From an uncultured Pirellulaceae bacterium (lineage in GTDB: Bacteria; Planctomycetota; Planctomycetia; Pirellulales; Pirellulaceae), in the NCBI GenBank assembly GCA_905480545.1, contig CAJQQR010000284.1:1-39495 (forward strand): a stretch of 39,495 bases of DNA. Direction: 5' to 3'. The notes below the pieces were generated by a model that made no database searches, was not told the origin of the DNA, and saw nothing but the letters and a program-made list of their open reading frames with translations. Made by a program: the position numbers and the translations under genes. This document shows, piece after piece, positions 1-8,640 of the stretch (positions are counted from its first letter, which is position 1; each line of letters opens with the position of its first letter).

Positions 1-3000
1 AATCGTCAAGATGCGAATTCGCGGTTTGCGGCCGATAACGGACTGACGAATCGGGCGGCACGATGGCTGCTTTCACAACATTTACTTGATACCAGCCAGG
101 AATCGAAACGCCCCAAACACTTTGAGGAGATCGGATCCGCATTTCGAATTTTGGAAGCTGGGAATCAATTGGTTCAAACCAGAACGGTCGTCAATGGATT
201 GGTCAATCAAGAGCGATGGGCGTCACAGGACCCTGTCGCAAACATCGACCATCCACGCCAATGGGACGTAGTTAATTATGGCCTGGAGCTTTGTTCGCTC
301 AGTGCTCGCGCTTCCAAACTGGAAAAGAACGTTGCAGGCAGAATAGACGAATTGCGTTGGGGCCAGGCGACACGAGACGCCAATGAAAAACTTTCAGAGA
401 GGCGTTGGAAACGCGATCAAAACCGATCGGCGGCAAGCGAGCTGATTGAAATCCGCGACCGTTTGACACTGGAGATTGACTCCATCCAGCCAGCGTTGGC
501 GGAAGCTCGGGAAACGATTGCCAAGTATGCACCGACGATTCCGCAGATGGCAAACGCCGCGGCGGACAAAGTCCGCAAGTTGGAAAATGAAACACTCAGC
601 GTTGCGGAAGCAACAGAAACAACTCCCCAGACAGACACTGCAAGTCTTTCCAAGCTAAAGGAAAATCAACAGGAAATTAACGGGCGGCTTGAGGACCTTT
701 ACGAGGCACTTGTTGAGGAAGCGAATTCACAGAATGTTTTAAAAGAGGATGAACGGGAGCGGGCCCGCGACGCCGACGACAGCATTGCGATGATTAATGA
801 GCCTGCGGAGAAAATGAATCGTTTGTTACGAAGTGCGACTGAGCAGCAGACAAAAGCAATGCAAATTCTCGAGCTCTCGCAAACGGCGGATCAACAGGAA
901 AAAACAGCAAAGGCATTGGAATTTGTAGCCAAGCATTTCGACGATCTAAAATCCGGTTTGGATGTTGCCCAATCACGTGAACAGCTACGTCAATTCGAAC
1001 GCGAAATGGGTACCCAGCGTGAAATAGATCAGCAGTTCGGCGAATCGGAGCAGCTTGCAAAGATGGCGAATAAAGACGCTGCCGATTTGTTAAAAGATCT
1101 GGAAGCCGAACTGGAAACCAATCCCGCGATGCAAAACGAGCTTTCTGAAATCGCCAAGTCATCATTGGAAAATGCAAAAAACGTCTTGAAAGATGCAGCA
1201 GAAAAAGACAAACGCATTCAAAGAGAAAACGAGAAGTCGGACAGCTTACTGCAAGACGAAAAAAAAGAACTCGTAGACGGACTTAAGGAACTGGGTGATC
1301 GAGCATCACAACTGTCTCGAGAGTTGGTGGCTCAGGCAAATTCAGCGGCAAATCAGGGACAAGCTGAATCGGCACGAAAAGAACTTACCGATGCCCAACA
1401 AAAGCTGAATGAATTGGCATCCAGAGCCACCAATACAAACGAAAATGAGCTGATGTCGAACCTTTCACAGATCGCGAAAGATGCGGACTCAGCAATCCAA
1501 AAGGCGAGTGAAGCATTTGAAAAAGCAAAGACAGCGTCGGCGGAATCAAAAGAAAACAAAATCAATGATAAACCTGCTGATTTACAGCGAGTAAGGCAAA
1601 CTCTAGAGCAGTCGCGAAAACGGTTCCGCGAACAGGAGAAACGTTTGACGCGGCAGTTGGTCCGCAATGCTGAACAAGAGAAACGAAACAAGGATTTGGG
1701 TGTCCGAAATGCCCAAAACCAGATGAAGAATTTTGACAATGGATTGAAACGAGCGGAGGCGAATCTCGCAAAGACACCTGACGACGCGAATCGCAAACGC
1801 ATCGTTGAAAATGAAAAAAAGAAAAAATCAGATGGCCAAAAGAAACTAGCCGAGGCGGAGGCGACAGCTGCAGAGGCTCAAAAGAAGCTTGATGCGGTGC
1901 GTGCCGAGGCGGAGGCAATCGCAAAAAAGCCGAATCCCGGACTCAATGCAAAGAACCCTGCTGCCCAATTGGCGGAGCAATACAGTTCTGAAGCATTAGA
2001 GGTTGCGAAGGCACTCCAGCAAAAATCGAAGGCTTTATTGAAAAAGGCGGAACTTGAAACGCCGTTGATTGCATCAAAATCTCAGCTTGCCAATGCTCAA
2101 AAACAGCAGGAACAAATCACTGGCAATGTGAAGCAAACGGCGGAGGAGATATCGCGGGCTGCTCGTCACGAAAAGCGACTGAAAAACGAGACTGCTGACT
2201 TGACTTTGAAAAAAAGAGCATCGGAGGTTGAGCAGGCTGCAAACAACGAATCGACCGACGCGCAAAATCAGTTGGCCGATGCGGCGAAACAAGCCGACGC
2301 AAGCAATCCCACGGAACCGAAAAACCAGCCGGCGGAAAGCCGAGCAAAATCTGGGAAGCAAAATGCAAAAGCCCAGAAGTCTGTTGCGTCCGCCGAAAAA
2401 GTGTTCTCTGACCAGGCAAAAAAGCTGTCCGAGACCCTTGATCAGTTGAATGCACAATCGCAGCCGAATCAACAGACGCAGCCGAATCAACAGGCGCAGC
2501 CGAATCAACAGGCGCAGGCTGACGAAGCGGGCAGTCAAGAAGCGGGCACCCCATCCGAACAAATGGCTGATTCAGGGCAGGGCAGTGTGCCTCAATCGTC
2601 TCAGCAAGCAAACTCTTCACCGCAGTCGTCTTCACAGCAGTCGTCGAAGGACTCGTCACCGCAATCGCAGGCTCAACCAACTCAGGGCCAACAATCAGCA
2701 TCGGAAATTGCACGCGGCCAGCAACTTGCTCAAACACTGGATGAACTTGATCAACAATTGGCGCAATCGCAAACGTCCGACTCCAGTCAACAGGCTGCAA
2801 ATCAGACTGGGGCGCCAACATCCTCGCCAAGCCTAAGTAGTTTGGCTCAGGCGGCTCAAGCACAGCAAGCCGCGATGGCACGCGCTCGATCCGCCGCCAG
2901 CCAACGAGCCTCAAAATCAATGCAAGCAGCGCTCAATCCATCAGAAAGCAATGGATTCAACGCGTTTTCAGAAGCTTCCGCGAACCCCGGTTCGAACGCC

Positions 3001-3171
3001 GACTTTCAAATCAATGCTGTCAATCGAAACGACGATGAAGACTGGGGTAAACTTCGCGACAAATCGGTTGACGGGGCATCTTCCCGTCAATCGGCTACCG
3101 TATCGCCTGAATACCGCAAGCAGGTTGAAGCGTATTTCAAAGTCTTAGCTGAACGAGCGAAAAAGAAATGA
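1..3171 (+). CDS. Long coiled-coil protein, 5' partial
   Basis: The frame is open from the first base, so the N terminus lies outside the window; at least 1,056 residues are visible. Nearly the whole visible part is charged, Ala/Glu/Lys/Gln-rich helix typical of long coiled coils. From about residue 800 of the visible chain it turns into a low-complexity Gln/Ser/Ala region with three QPNQQ(A/T) repeats. It ends with a compact segment ([19 protein letters not shown]) that looks like a folded tail. No catalytic motif is visible. Its stop codon overlaps the start of the next gene in an ATGA, so the two are almost certainly co-translated. Automatic annotation often calls such proteins SMC-like, but there is no ATPase head here. 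From memory, planctomycetes carry similar proteins in MoxR/DUF58/vWA-type membrane operons, with membrane segments near the N terminus; that link is inference and the upstream genes are not visible. A structural or envelope role is possible. Confidence 0.85.
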   Translation, partial: NRQDANSRFAADNGLTNRAARWLLSQHLLDTSQESKRPKHFEEIGSAFRILEAGNQLVQTRTVVNGLVNQERWASQDPVANIDHPRQWDVVNYGLELCSLSARASKLEKNVAGRIDELRWGQATRDANEKLSERRWKRDQNRSAASELIEIRDRLTLEIDSIQPALAEARETIAKYAPTIPQMANAAADKVRKLENETLSVAEATETTPQTDTASLSKLKENQQEINGRLEDLYEALVEEANSQNVLKEDERERARDADDSIAMINEPAEKMNRLLRSATEQQTKAMQILELSQTADQQEKTAKALEFVAKHFDDLKSGLDVAQSREQLRQFEREMGTQREIDQQFGESEQLAKMANKDAADLLKDLEAELETNPAMQNELSEIAKSSLENAKNVLKDAAEKDKRIQRENEKSDSLLQDEKKELVDGLKELGDRASQLSRELVAQANSAANQGQAESARKELTDAQQKLNELASRATNTNENELMSNLSQIAKDADSAIQKASEAFEKAKTASAESKENKINDKPADLQRVRQTLEQSRKRFREQEKRLTRQLVRNAEQEKRNKDLGVRNAQNQMKNFDNGLKRAEANLAKTPDDANRKRIVENEKKKKSDGQKKLAEAEATAAEAQKKLDAVRAEAEAIAKKPNPGLNAKNPAAQLAEQYSSEALEVAKALQQKSKALLKKAELETPLIASKSQLANAQKQQEQITGNVKQTAEEISRAARHEKRLKNETADLTLKKRASEVEQAANNESTDAQNQLADAAKQADASNPTEPKNQPAESRAKSGKQNAKAQKSVASAEKVFSDQAKKLSETLDQLNAQSQPNQQTQPNQQAQPNQQAQADEAGSQEAGTPSEQMADSGQGSVPQSSQQANSSPQSSSQQSSKDSSPQSQAQPTQGQQSASEIARGQQLAQTLDELDQQLAQSQTSDSSQQAANQTGAPTSSPSLSSLAQAAQAQQAAMARARSAASQRASKSMQAALNPSESNGFNAFSEASANPGSNADFQINAVNRNDDEDWGKLRDKSVDGASSRQSATVSPEYRKQVEAYFKVLAERAKKK
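2461..2514 (+). repeat. 18-bp in-frame tandem repeat (x3)
   Basis: Three consecutive 18-base units (2461-2478, 2479-2496, 2497-2514) differ at one position only. They lie in frame inside the coiled-coil gene and encode [12 protein letters not shown] and QPNQQA. Because the unit is a multiple of three, copy-number change would lengthen or shorten the Gln-rich linker without a frameshift. Confidence 0.9.
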
Positions 3172-4361
3172 AGTTTCAGCAAGCAACACACACAATAATA
3201 TCAAGCCGAACCACCGTTTATTGCATGGCGATTGCATGTGCGTGTTTTGTTTTTGGCTTTGCATCACCGTCGGTTGCGCAGGATGGACCGAACTCCTCTG
3301 CCGCGAAAAAGGCTGTCGATACGGCGACAAAGACCTCTCTATTGCCTGCAAAAATTAACGCCTTTGAGAAAGACGAAACCGATCGGGCAATCGACAAGGC
3401 AATCGATTACCTCGTAGGTCAGCAAAAAAGCAATGGTGCGATTTTCGATCGGGGGCATGATACAACCATGACGTCGCTTTCCATCATGGCAATGGCGTCG
3501 GTCGGAATTCAACCTGTCGATCCATCGCCAAAAGGCAAAGCAATGAACAAGGCATTGACGTTTGTTTTGCAGGCAGACCGCATGGATGAACAGGGCTATT
3601 TCGGTCGAAAAGATGGCTCGCGCATGTACGGACATGGGATCACGACTTTGATGCTAACCGAAATGCATGGCATGGGTTCTTCAGACGAACAGGACGAATT
3701 GATTCATGATCGCTGTCAGAAAGGAATCGATTTGATCTTGAGTTCTCAGAAAGAAAAAAAACGTGACATTCAGTACCGTGGCGGCTGGAGATATGAACCC
3801 AATTCGTCTGATGCTGACCTTTCAGTTTCGGTTTGGCAATTGATGGCCTTGCGATCCGCCAAGAACGACGGTCTTCAGGTGCCAGCCAGCGCCATTCGCG
3901 ACGCCGTCGAGTATCTAAAGCGTTCGTATGCGCTTCCTTTGGATCGCAATGGACTGCCCGATGCCAAGCCGAGTGGCTTCAGCTACGAACCCCAGCAGCG
4001 TAACCCGACTTTCACGATGACGGCTGCCGGGCTTCTGGCGATGCAGGTTTGCGGTGAGTACAACTCGCCATTGGTCAAAAGTGCAGCCGAGTGGCTTTCG
4101 AAAAAAGAGATCAAATGGAACGAACGATTTGGGTCGTACGGCATTTACTATTACGCGCAGGGAATGTACCAACGTGGCGGCGAACTTGCTTCGAATGCCG
4201 AAAAGAAAGTAGCAGACATTTTGTTGAAGCATCAAAACGGAAACGGATCGTGGACGTCTGGAAATGGTTCAGAATCCAACATTGGCAACGTCTATGGAAC
4301 TTCGATGGCTGTTCTTAGCTTGTCAGTGAAGTATCACTACTTGCCGATTTATCAAAAGTAA
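3168..4361 (+). CDS. Secreted prenyltransferase/squalene-oxidase-repeat (alpha-alpha toroid) protein
   Basis: The product has 397 residues. The N terminus has a signal sequence, with a hydrophobic stretch around residues 17-36 and a likely cleavage after VAQ. The rest is built of terpene-cyclase-like repeats: paired helices with Gly-Gly/Gly-Ser-Trp turns, for example GGWRYEPN near residue 205 and [11 protein letters not shown] near 358. The DxDD acid motif of squalene-hopene cyclase is absent; the nearest sequence is SDADLSVS. The enzyme activity is therefore unlikely to be hopene synthesis, and export also argues against it. The start codon overlaps the stop of the coiled-coil gene (ATGA), implying translational coupling and probably a shared complex or pathway. 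Annotation as a toroid-fold protein of unknown function is secure; the ligand is unknown. Confidence 0.85.
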   Translation: MKFQQATHTIISSRTTVYCMAIACACFVFGFASPSVAQDGPNSSAAKKAVDTATKTSLLPAKINAFEKDETDRAIDKAIDYLVGQQKSNGAIFDRGHDTTMTSLSIMAMASVGIQPVDPSPKGKAMNKALTFVLQADRMDEQGYFGRKDGSRMYGHGITTLMLTEMHGMGSSDEQDELIHDRCQKGIDLILSSQKEKKRDIQYRGGWRYEPNSSDADLSVSVWQLMALRSAKNDGLQVPASAIRDAVEYLKRSYALPLDRNGLPDAKPSGFSYEPQQRNPTFTMTAAGLLAMQVCGEYNSPLVKSAAEWLSKKEIKWNERFGSYGIYYYAQGMYQRGGELASNAEKKVADILLKHQNGNGSWTSGNGSESNIGNVYGTSMAVLSLSVKYHYLPIYQK

Positions 4362-4727
4362 AAATACGCCCCTCTCTGGATTTTGGCGACCCGGTCAGTA
4401 GAACGGACCGAACTTCACCTTTGTCAAAATGCTGCAGAAAATCTCTGTCGAACAGTTTGCTTTCGGGCTTGCAACCTCTGACCATCGGTAGCAGAAAGAA
4501 AAAAGAACGTCGCCGTTTATTTGAGCAAATCCGGTTTTCGACAAAGCCCACGTTTCCGCGCAGTTGATATGCGTTTACATCCTGTTTGCGGTACCACAGC
4601 GATTACGTACCGCAACGTTAATGTCCCGCAATGACGCTCACCAATTCATTCTTTTCGCGAACGATTTCACCATTGGCGATTTTATCGTACGACCTGTATT
4701 TCAAAAACGCCTCAAGCATACGCTCGA
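4362..4727. other. Convergent intergenic region
   Basis: This is 366 bp between the toroid-protein gene and the 3' end of the DUF2071 gene, which faces it. I see no gene-like reading frame. The only structure I can support is a 9-bp inverted repeat at 4586-4615, listed separately. No T-rich tail follows the toroid gene. Confidence 0.6.
4586..4615. repeat. 9-bp perfect inverted repeat
   Basis: TTGCGGTAC at 4586-4594 pairs with GTACCGCAA at 4607-4615 around a 12-base loop. It lies between two convergent genes, so it could end transcripts from either side, but neither flank has a T tract. It could equally be a protein-binding palindrome. Confidence 0.4.
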
Positions 4728-5477
4728 CTATGCAAATCTCTCAGAAAGACCAAACACATCCACCTGAACGCCGGGCGAAAAGTGCATGAGATCGGGCGAT
4801 TTTCCTGGATCCTCGAGAGAAAATTTTGCAAACAGGTCTGTCTCAACATTCTCGCATTTCGCTTCGCAAATTTGATAAGGCGTGTGGTAAACCTGGCCAA
4901 TTTTGAGGCCATCTTTTCCTTCAGCGAAAAGCAAATACCTCTCAAACAAAAAGAACTCCAGGGTTCCCGGCTCTGCCAGATGAAGCGACTCTTGCGACTC
5001 CTTGCGGTAAACAAATTGATTGCCTGCATATCGGTAGTCGATCCACGACTCGGATTTCGCCGTAGTGCCAATGGGCATTGGGACAACAGTTGATACCCCG
5101 TAAGTTGCGGTTATCTTTTCGTATCGATACGGCAAACGGAACAAGGCTTTGCCAAGGGCGGCCGCAACTCGCTGATTCGCGTCCAGGGAATAAAACCAAA
5201 CTCCAGAATTTCCATCTTCGTCAAAAACGTAGGTACGCACATTCGTTTCGAGGAACCATGACAAACCGGGAACGGGTGGCAAAAAAGACGGCCGAATATT
5301 GTCCATAAAAAAAGGAACAATACCGACCCAAGCCTCATTTTCAAATGTGTCGACCTGCAATCCCTTCGGCAATGTGGTTTGCAGCATATCCGGATCGACC
5401 TTCCAATGCAAAAACAGTAAATCACGCCAAGTTTGCTTCATCACAACTCTTCGATTCGGGCGATTTCGATGAGCCAT
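4728..5477 (-). CDS. DUF2071 / YqjF-like protein
   Basis: The family is recognised from the opening MKQTWRDLLFLHWKVDPDML, followed by PKGLQVDTFENEAWVGIVPF and, near the end, HFSPGVQVDVFGLSERFA. These match the usual layout of DUF2071 proteins (about 240 residues). The biochemical function of this family is not established. I chose the ATG at 5477 (249 residues). An upstream in-frame ATG at 5528 would run into the divergent tungstate operon promoter region. A third ATG at 5441, directly before KQTWRDLL, matches the start of most relatives and has a GAAGAG just upstream, so 5441 is a serious alternative. The gene is divergent from tupA with only about 65 bp between starts, which allows shared regulation but does not prove it. 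Confidence 0.85.
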   Translation of the reverse strand: MAHRNRPNRRVVMKQTWRDLLFLHWKVDPDMLQTTLPKGLQVDTFENEAWVGIVPFFMDNIRPSFLPPVPGLSWFLETNVRTYVFDEDGNSGVWFYSLDANQRVAAALGKALFRLPYRYEKITATYGVSTVVPMPIGTTAKSESWIDYRYAGNQFVYRKESQESLHLAEPGTLEFFLFERYLLFAEGKDGLKIGQVYHTPYQICEAKCENVETDLFAKFSLEDPGKSPDLMHFSPGVQVDVFGLSERFA

Positions 5478-5504
5478 TCTTGTCGCATCGGTCGGTGATA
5501 TAAT
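5477..5504 (+). promoter_or_regulatory. Possible tupA promoter
   Basis: A perfect TATAAT lies at 5499-5504 in the short gap between the divergent DUF2071 and tupA genes, about 38 bases before the tupA ATG. A weak -35 candidate (TTCTTG, 5477-5482) sits 16 bases upstream. The -10 is convincing; the -35 is poor, so the call is tentative. Confidence 0.35.
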
Positions 5505-5542
5505 CGTCGAATTAGTTATTGATTTCATCGGTCCAGGTATTC

Positions 5543-6427
5543 ATGTTGCTTAACTTGAAATTTGCGGATTGCCGGCTACAGTTTGGTCTCGACATTTTGA
5601 CAAGCGGTTTAGCGCTGCTTGTCGTTTGTTGCGGTTCAGGGTGTCGTAATTCAGAAGCGGAATCCATCGCCAATGCGAAACACGAATTAAGGATGGCAGT
5701 CACGACCTCGACAAGGGACTCTGGATTGGTCGACCACATTATTCCCGTTTTCGAACGCGAGAACAACGCGAGCGTTCTGGTCATCGCTTCGGGAACAGGA
5801 AAGGCATTAGCTAGTGGCAGGGAAGGTAACGTCGACGTTGTTTGGGTTCACTCTCGCAAAGACGAAGATGAATTCGTCAACGATGGGCATGGCATGCGAC
5901 GCGAAGAGGTGATGCATAACTACTTTGAAATCCTCGGGCCAGCATCTGATCCCGCGAACGTATCAGGGCTGAATCCAATTGATGCTTTAAAAAAAATTGC
6001 CGCGTCAAAGTCGATCTGGATTTCGCGAGGCGACAATAGCGGGACACATAAACGCGAATTTGAACTTTGGTCCGCCTCTGGTATCCAGCCAAATTGGGAA
6101 TCTTATTTGGAAAGTGGACAGGGGATGGGTGCCTCGCTGGTGATCGCAAACGAAAAAAAAGCCTACATCCTTTGCGATCGAGGAACTTACCTCGCCATGC
6201 GAAAAAAAGTCCAGCTGATACCGTTGGCACAAAAGTCAGACCAACTTCGAAACGAATACGGAATCCTTTCCGTCAATCCGAATAAAAATAGAAAGATAGA
6301 AAGCGAACTGGCGGATAAGTTGATTGAGTTTTTAATTTCCACGAGTACGCAGAAAATGATCGAAGACTTTCGAGTCGACGGCGAGCCACTTTTTTACCCG
6401 GCACATTTTGATGGCTCAAAACCATAG
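5543..6427 (+). CDS. tupA: Tungstate ABC transporter, substrate-binding protein TupA
   Basis: This is a periplasmic oxyanion receptor for tungstate import, about 294 residues. After a signal or lipoprotein-type leader (hydrophobic stretch ending in CCGSGC), the mature part begins with TTSTRDSGLVDHIIP, the TTST...DSG signature of TupA that contributes to the oxyanion site. Further family motifs are GTGKALASGREGNVDVVWVH, ISRGDNSGTHKRE, SGQGMGAS and DRGTYLAMRKK. These distinguish TupA from ModA and WtpA. I chose the ATG at 5543; an in-frame TTG at 5519 would add eight residues. It is the first gene of tupABC. The import of tungstate suggests a tungsten or molybdenum enzyme elsewhere in the genome; none is in this window. 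Specificity for tungstate over molybdate is inferred from family motifs. Confidence 0.92.
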   Translation: MLLNLKFADCRLQFGLDILTSGLALLVVCCGSGCRNSEAESIANAKHELRMAVTTSTRDSGLVDHIIPVFERENNASVLVIASGTGKALASGREGNVDVVWVHSRKDEDEFVNDGHGMRREEVMHNYFEILGPASDPANVSGLNPIDALKKIAASKSIWISRGDNSGTHKREFELWSASGIQPNWESYLESGQGMGASLVIANEKKAYILCDRGTYLAMRKKVQLIPLAQKSDQLRNEYGILSVNPNKNRKIESELADKLIEFLISTSTQKMIEDFRVDGEPLFYPAHFDGSKP

Positions 6428-6497
6428 TTGGCCATTTCGTGTTCTTTAAGAAAATCCATTTCGACGTGTTAACAGATTTCTACCGTCTCAGCCTCTG

Positions 6498-7193
6498 ATG
6501 CAATACATTTGGCAAGGTCTCAACGAAGCAGCATCCATCGTCTTTCGGGGCGACGTCGAAGTGCTGGATGCTGCATTTCGATCGGTCTGGATCTCATGCT
6601 TTGCCGTTTTCCTTGCTGCCGCAACCGGACTGCCTCTGGGAAGCTGGCTGGCAAGACGAAGTTTTTTTGGCAAAGGCATTGTAGTTCAGCTGTTTCGAGC
6701 GGCGATGGCGTTTCCAACCGTTTTCATCGGACTGGTTTGTTATGCCATGTTGTCTCGGCAAGGCCCACTTGGTGGACTGGAGGTCCTGTATTCACCCTGG
6801 GCGATTGTGGCCGGAGAATTCATTCTTGCGTTTCCAATCATTGTTTCGTTATCACACGGAGCCATCGGATCGCTAGACACGCGGGTTTCTGAAACGGCGA
6901 GAATGCTTGGGGCGAATGGATTTCAGCGATGGACAACCTATTTGTCGGAAGCTCGGATCGGCGTCACCCTGGCCGTACTTTCTGCTTTCGCCCGCTGCGT
7001 GACAGAATTAGGGATTGCCATGATGGTTGGAGGAAACTTAAAGGGACGAACAAGGACGCTTTCGACCGCGACTGCGCTCGAAACCAGCCAGGGCGAATTC
7101 GCGAAAGGGCTTGCGATGGGAATGATCCTTTTGTTCATTGCCTTAACGATCACGCTTGCTGCAGGGTTCCTTAGCCGCGAGCGAAAATCATGA
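6498..7193 (+). CDS. tupB: Tungstate ABC transporter, permease TupB
   Basis: This is an inner-membrane permease of 231 residues, the normal TupB length. There are several hydrophobic segments (around 25-45, 60-80, 95-115, 150-175 and 205-225). The EAA-type loop that contacts the ATPase reads SETARMLGANGFQRWTTYL near residue 130. The C-terminal GGNLKGRTRTLSTATALETS motif is characteristic of TupB. The gene follows tupA by 70 bp and overlaps tupC in an ATGA, so the three form one operon. No clear Shine-Dalgarno precedes the ATG, which is common in planctomycetes. Confidence 0.92.
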   Translation: MQYIWQGLNEAASIVFRGDVEVLDAAFRSVWISCFAVFLAAATGLPLGSWLARRSFFGKGIVVQLFRAAMAFPTVFIGLVCYAMLSRQGPLGGLEVLYSPWAIVAGEFILAFPIIVSLSHGAIGSLDTRVSETARMLGANGFQRWTTYLSEARIGVTLAVLSAFARCVTELGIAMMVGGNLKGRTRTLSTATALETSQGEFAKGLAMGMILLFIALTITLAAGFLSRERKS

Positions 7194-7771
7194 TCGAAGT
7201 CAAAAACTTATTGGTAAAAAAGAGCGTTAAAACAATCTGCACCGTTTCTTACTTTGGAGTGACGGCAGGGCAAAGAGTTGCTGTGATCGGGTCAAACGGG
7301 TCAGGGAAGACGACTCTACTGCGTGTGCTTGCTGGTTTAGAAAAAGAATTCACTGGCGACTTCGATTGCAACGTCAAGTCCGGACGCATTGGATTCGTAC
7401 ACCAGAATCCGTTCATGTTTAAAGGAAGTGTGCAGAGCAACATTGGTTATGGGTTGAAAAACCAATCGGAGACTCGAGAATCACAAGTCAATACCGCGAA
7501 GAAAATGTTAAAACTTTTTCGGATCGAAAAGTTGGCGAATGTCGATGCGAATTCAATTTCCGGTGGAGAAAGAAAACGTGTTGCCGTTGCGCGTGCAATC
7601 GTCATGCAACCAAGACTATTACTTTTAGATGAGCCATTTGCGGAACTTGATGAAGACGGTATCGAAACAATGCATCGCGTTTTAGATGCGCAGAGCGAAA
7701 TGACGATCGTCCTGACGTCGCCGACGGAGCTTGTATCCCAGTCCCTTGATCAAGTCTTCGAATTGAGTTAG
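7190..7771 (+). CDS. tupC: Tungstate ABC transporter, ATPase TupC
   Basis: This is the cytoplasmic ATPase of the importer. Walker A is GSNGSGKTT (residues 34-42), the Q-loop region reads FVHQNPFMF, the signature reads ISGGERKRVAVARA (near 123) and Walker B reads LLLLDEPFAELDE. At 193 residues it is at the short end for the family and has no regulatory domain. One oddity: after the D-loop, where a switch histidine is expected (usually xTHD), the sequence reads VLTSPTELV, so the histidine is missing. The start overlaps the tupB stop (ATGA). The gene's place in the operon and its otherwise intact motifs argue for a working transporter, but the H-loop should be checked. Confidence 0.88.
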   Translation: MIEVKNLLVKKSVKTICTVSYFGVTAGQRVAVIGSNGSGKTTLLRVLAGLEKEFTGDFDCNVKSGRIGFVHQNPFMFKGSVQSNIGYGLKNQSETRESQVNTAKKMLKLFRIEKLANVDANSISGGERKRVAVARAIVMQPRLLLLDEPFAELDEDGIETMHRVLDAQSEMTIVLTSPTELVSQSLDQVFELS

Positions 7772-7915
7772 CGACTAACGACCAATCAAGAGTTTGATCC
7801 CCAATCAGACCGACAAGAACCCAAAAACAGAATCAACCGTTCAAGAAGAATGCTACTTAGAAAACAACAAATTAGAACGACCGACTTTTATGAATCCTGT
7901 CACGTAAAGCAGACT

Positions 7916-7924
7916 TAACGTTTG
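7916..7924 (+). repeat. Target-site duplication, left copy
   Basis: TAACGTTTG directly abuts the left inverted repeat of the MITE-like element. The identical sequence in the same orientation abuts the right end. Confidence 0.65.
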
Positions 7925-8207
7925 GGTTCTTCTGCAAAGTTTGTGGGTGAGGGTCGATTTTACGATGAGGAGACCTTTCTCCGGCTTTCCAACGCAGGCA
8001 ATGTTTTTGCCGTCTTACGAATCCAGCATCGTGTGCCAAGAATCTGGCGAGCAAACGAAGGCTGGCTCCGGCGAAGGCAAAAACGCAGGAAAAACAGCGG
8101 GTTTATCGTGTTACTTAAAACGAAACCCAAGTCTTGTTAACTTCCAACCAGCGATTTTTCGCCTGAACACTTTCCCAAATTTCACCCACAAACTTTGCTG
8201 AAGAACC
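7925..8207. mobile_element. MITE-like element with 26-bp terminal inverted repeats
   Basis: The left end, 7925-7950, is the reverse complement of the right end, 8182-8207, over 26 bases with one mismatch at position 9. The ends begin GGTTCTTC and finish GCAAAGTTTGTGGGTGA. Directly outside them the same nine bases, TAACGTTTG, occur at 7916-7924 and 8208-8216, as expected for a target-site duplication (8 or 9 bp, since the outer T could be chance). The 283-bp body encodes no transposase. GG(C/T)TCTTC ends with 8-bp duplications recall the ISL3 family, so this may be a non-autonomous derivative of an ISL3-type element; that assignment is from memory and unverified. The near-perfect ends and duplication suggest a fairly recent insertion. 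Confidence 0.75.
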
Positions 8208-8216
8208 TAACGTTTG
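8208..8216 (+). repeat. Target-site duplication, right copy
   Basis: TAACGTTTG directly abuts the right inverted repeat of the MITE-like element and matches the left copy exactly. Confidence 0.65.
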
Positions 8217-8561
8217 AGCAAAACGAAAACGACGGCCGACAAAAGCATTCAGAAGAAGTTTGTAGAAAGCCGGTGAAGGAAGGCGTCAATCGCTCGCGAT
8301 TTCGACAACGGTTTGCCGCCACGACCGAGAAAAATGCGGTGGATGCATTGCATAACCCCCTCTTTTAGACAATCCGATCCAAAAGCGAACAATTACGCTT
8401 GCCGCCGCTATCTCGTGGTGACGATAATTAAACAAATATCAACTTTTGGAAGCGATTTTCTATTTTGGGTGCGTTACGTAAAACCCACCTATTTGGTCAG
8501 CCTGATCAAAAAACATTCCCGAAATAGAGCACCGATTCTAGGCTTCTTGCCCAGTTCCGAC

Positions 8562-8591
8562 ATTGGCGATCGTGATAAGATCATCGCCAAT
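8562..8591. repeat. 9-bp inverted repeat upstream of the P450 gene
   Basis: ATTGGCGAT (8562-8570) pairs perfectly with ATCGCCAAT (8583-8591) across 12 bases; the pair ends 49 bases before the P450 ATG. It could be an operator for a dimeric regulator or a leader hairpin. No T tract follows, so a terminator is less likely. Confidence 0.4.
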
Positions 8592-8640
8592 CTGCCTTCC
8601 TTAGATTCCCTCGCAAGATCCGAACAATAAACCAGAGGCC

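Larger units (their letters stand above)
7772..8640. other. Long intergenic region carrying a MITE-like element
   Basis: About 870 bp separate tupC from the P450 gene. Reading frames here look non-coding: odd composition, no family resemblance, and the longest ones run through the inverted repeats. Two structures stand out and are listed separately: a 283-bp element with inverted ends at 7925-8207, and a 9-bp hairpin at 8562-8591 just before the P450 gene. I see nothing supportable in 7772-7915 or 8217-8560. Confidence 0.6.

Noticed and set aside
151..3171. Coiled-coil gene starting at TTG 151
   Set aside because: The frame stays open to the first base of the window without a stop, so the true start lies upstream.
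8313..8630. 105-codon plus-strand frame just before the P450 gene
   Set aside because: It starts at TTG without a ribosome site, runs over the palindrome at 8562-8591 and has no recognisable motif.
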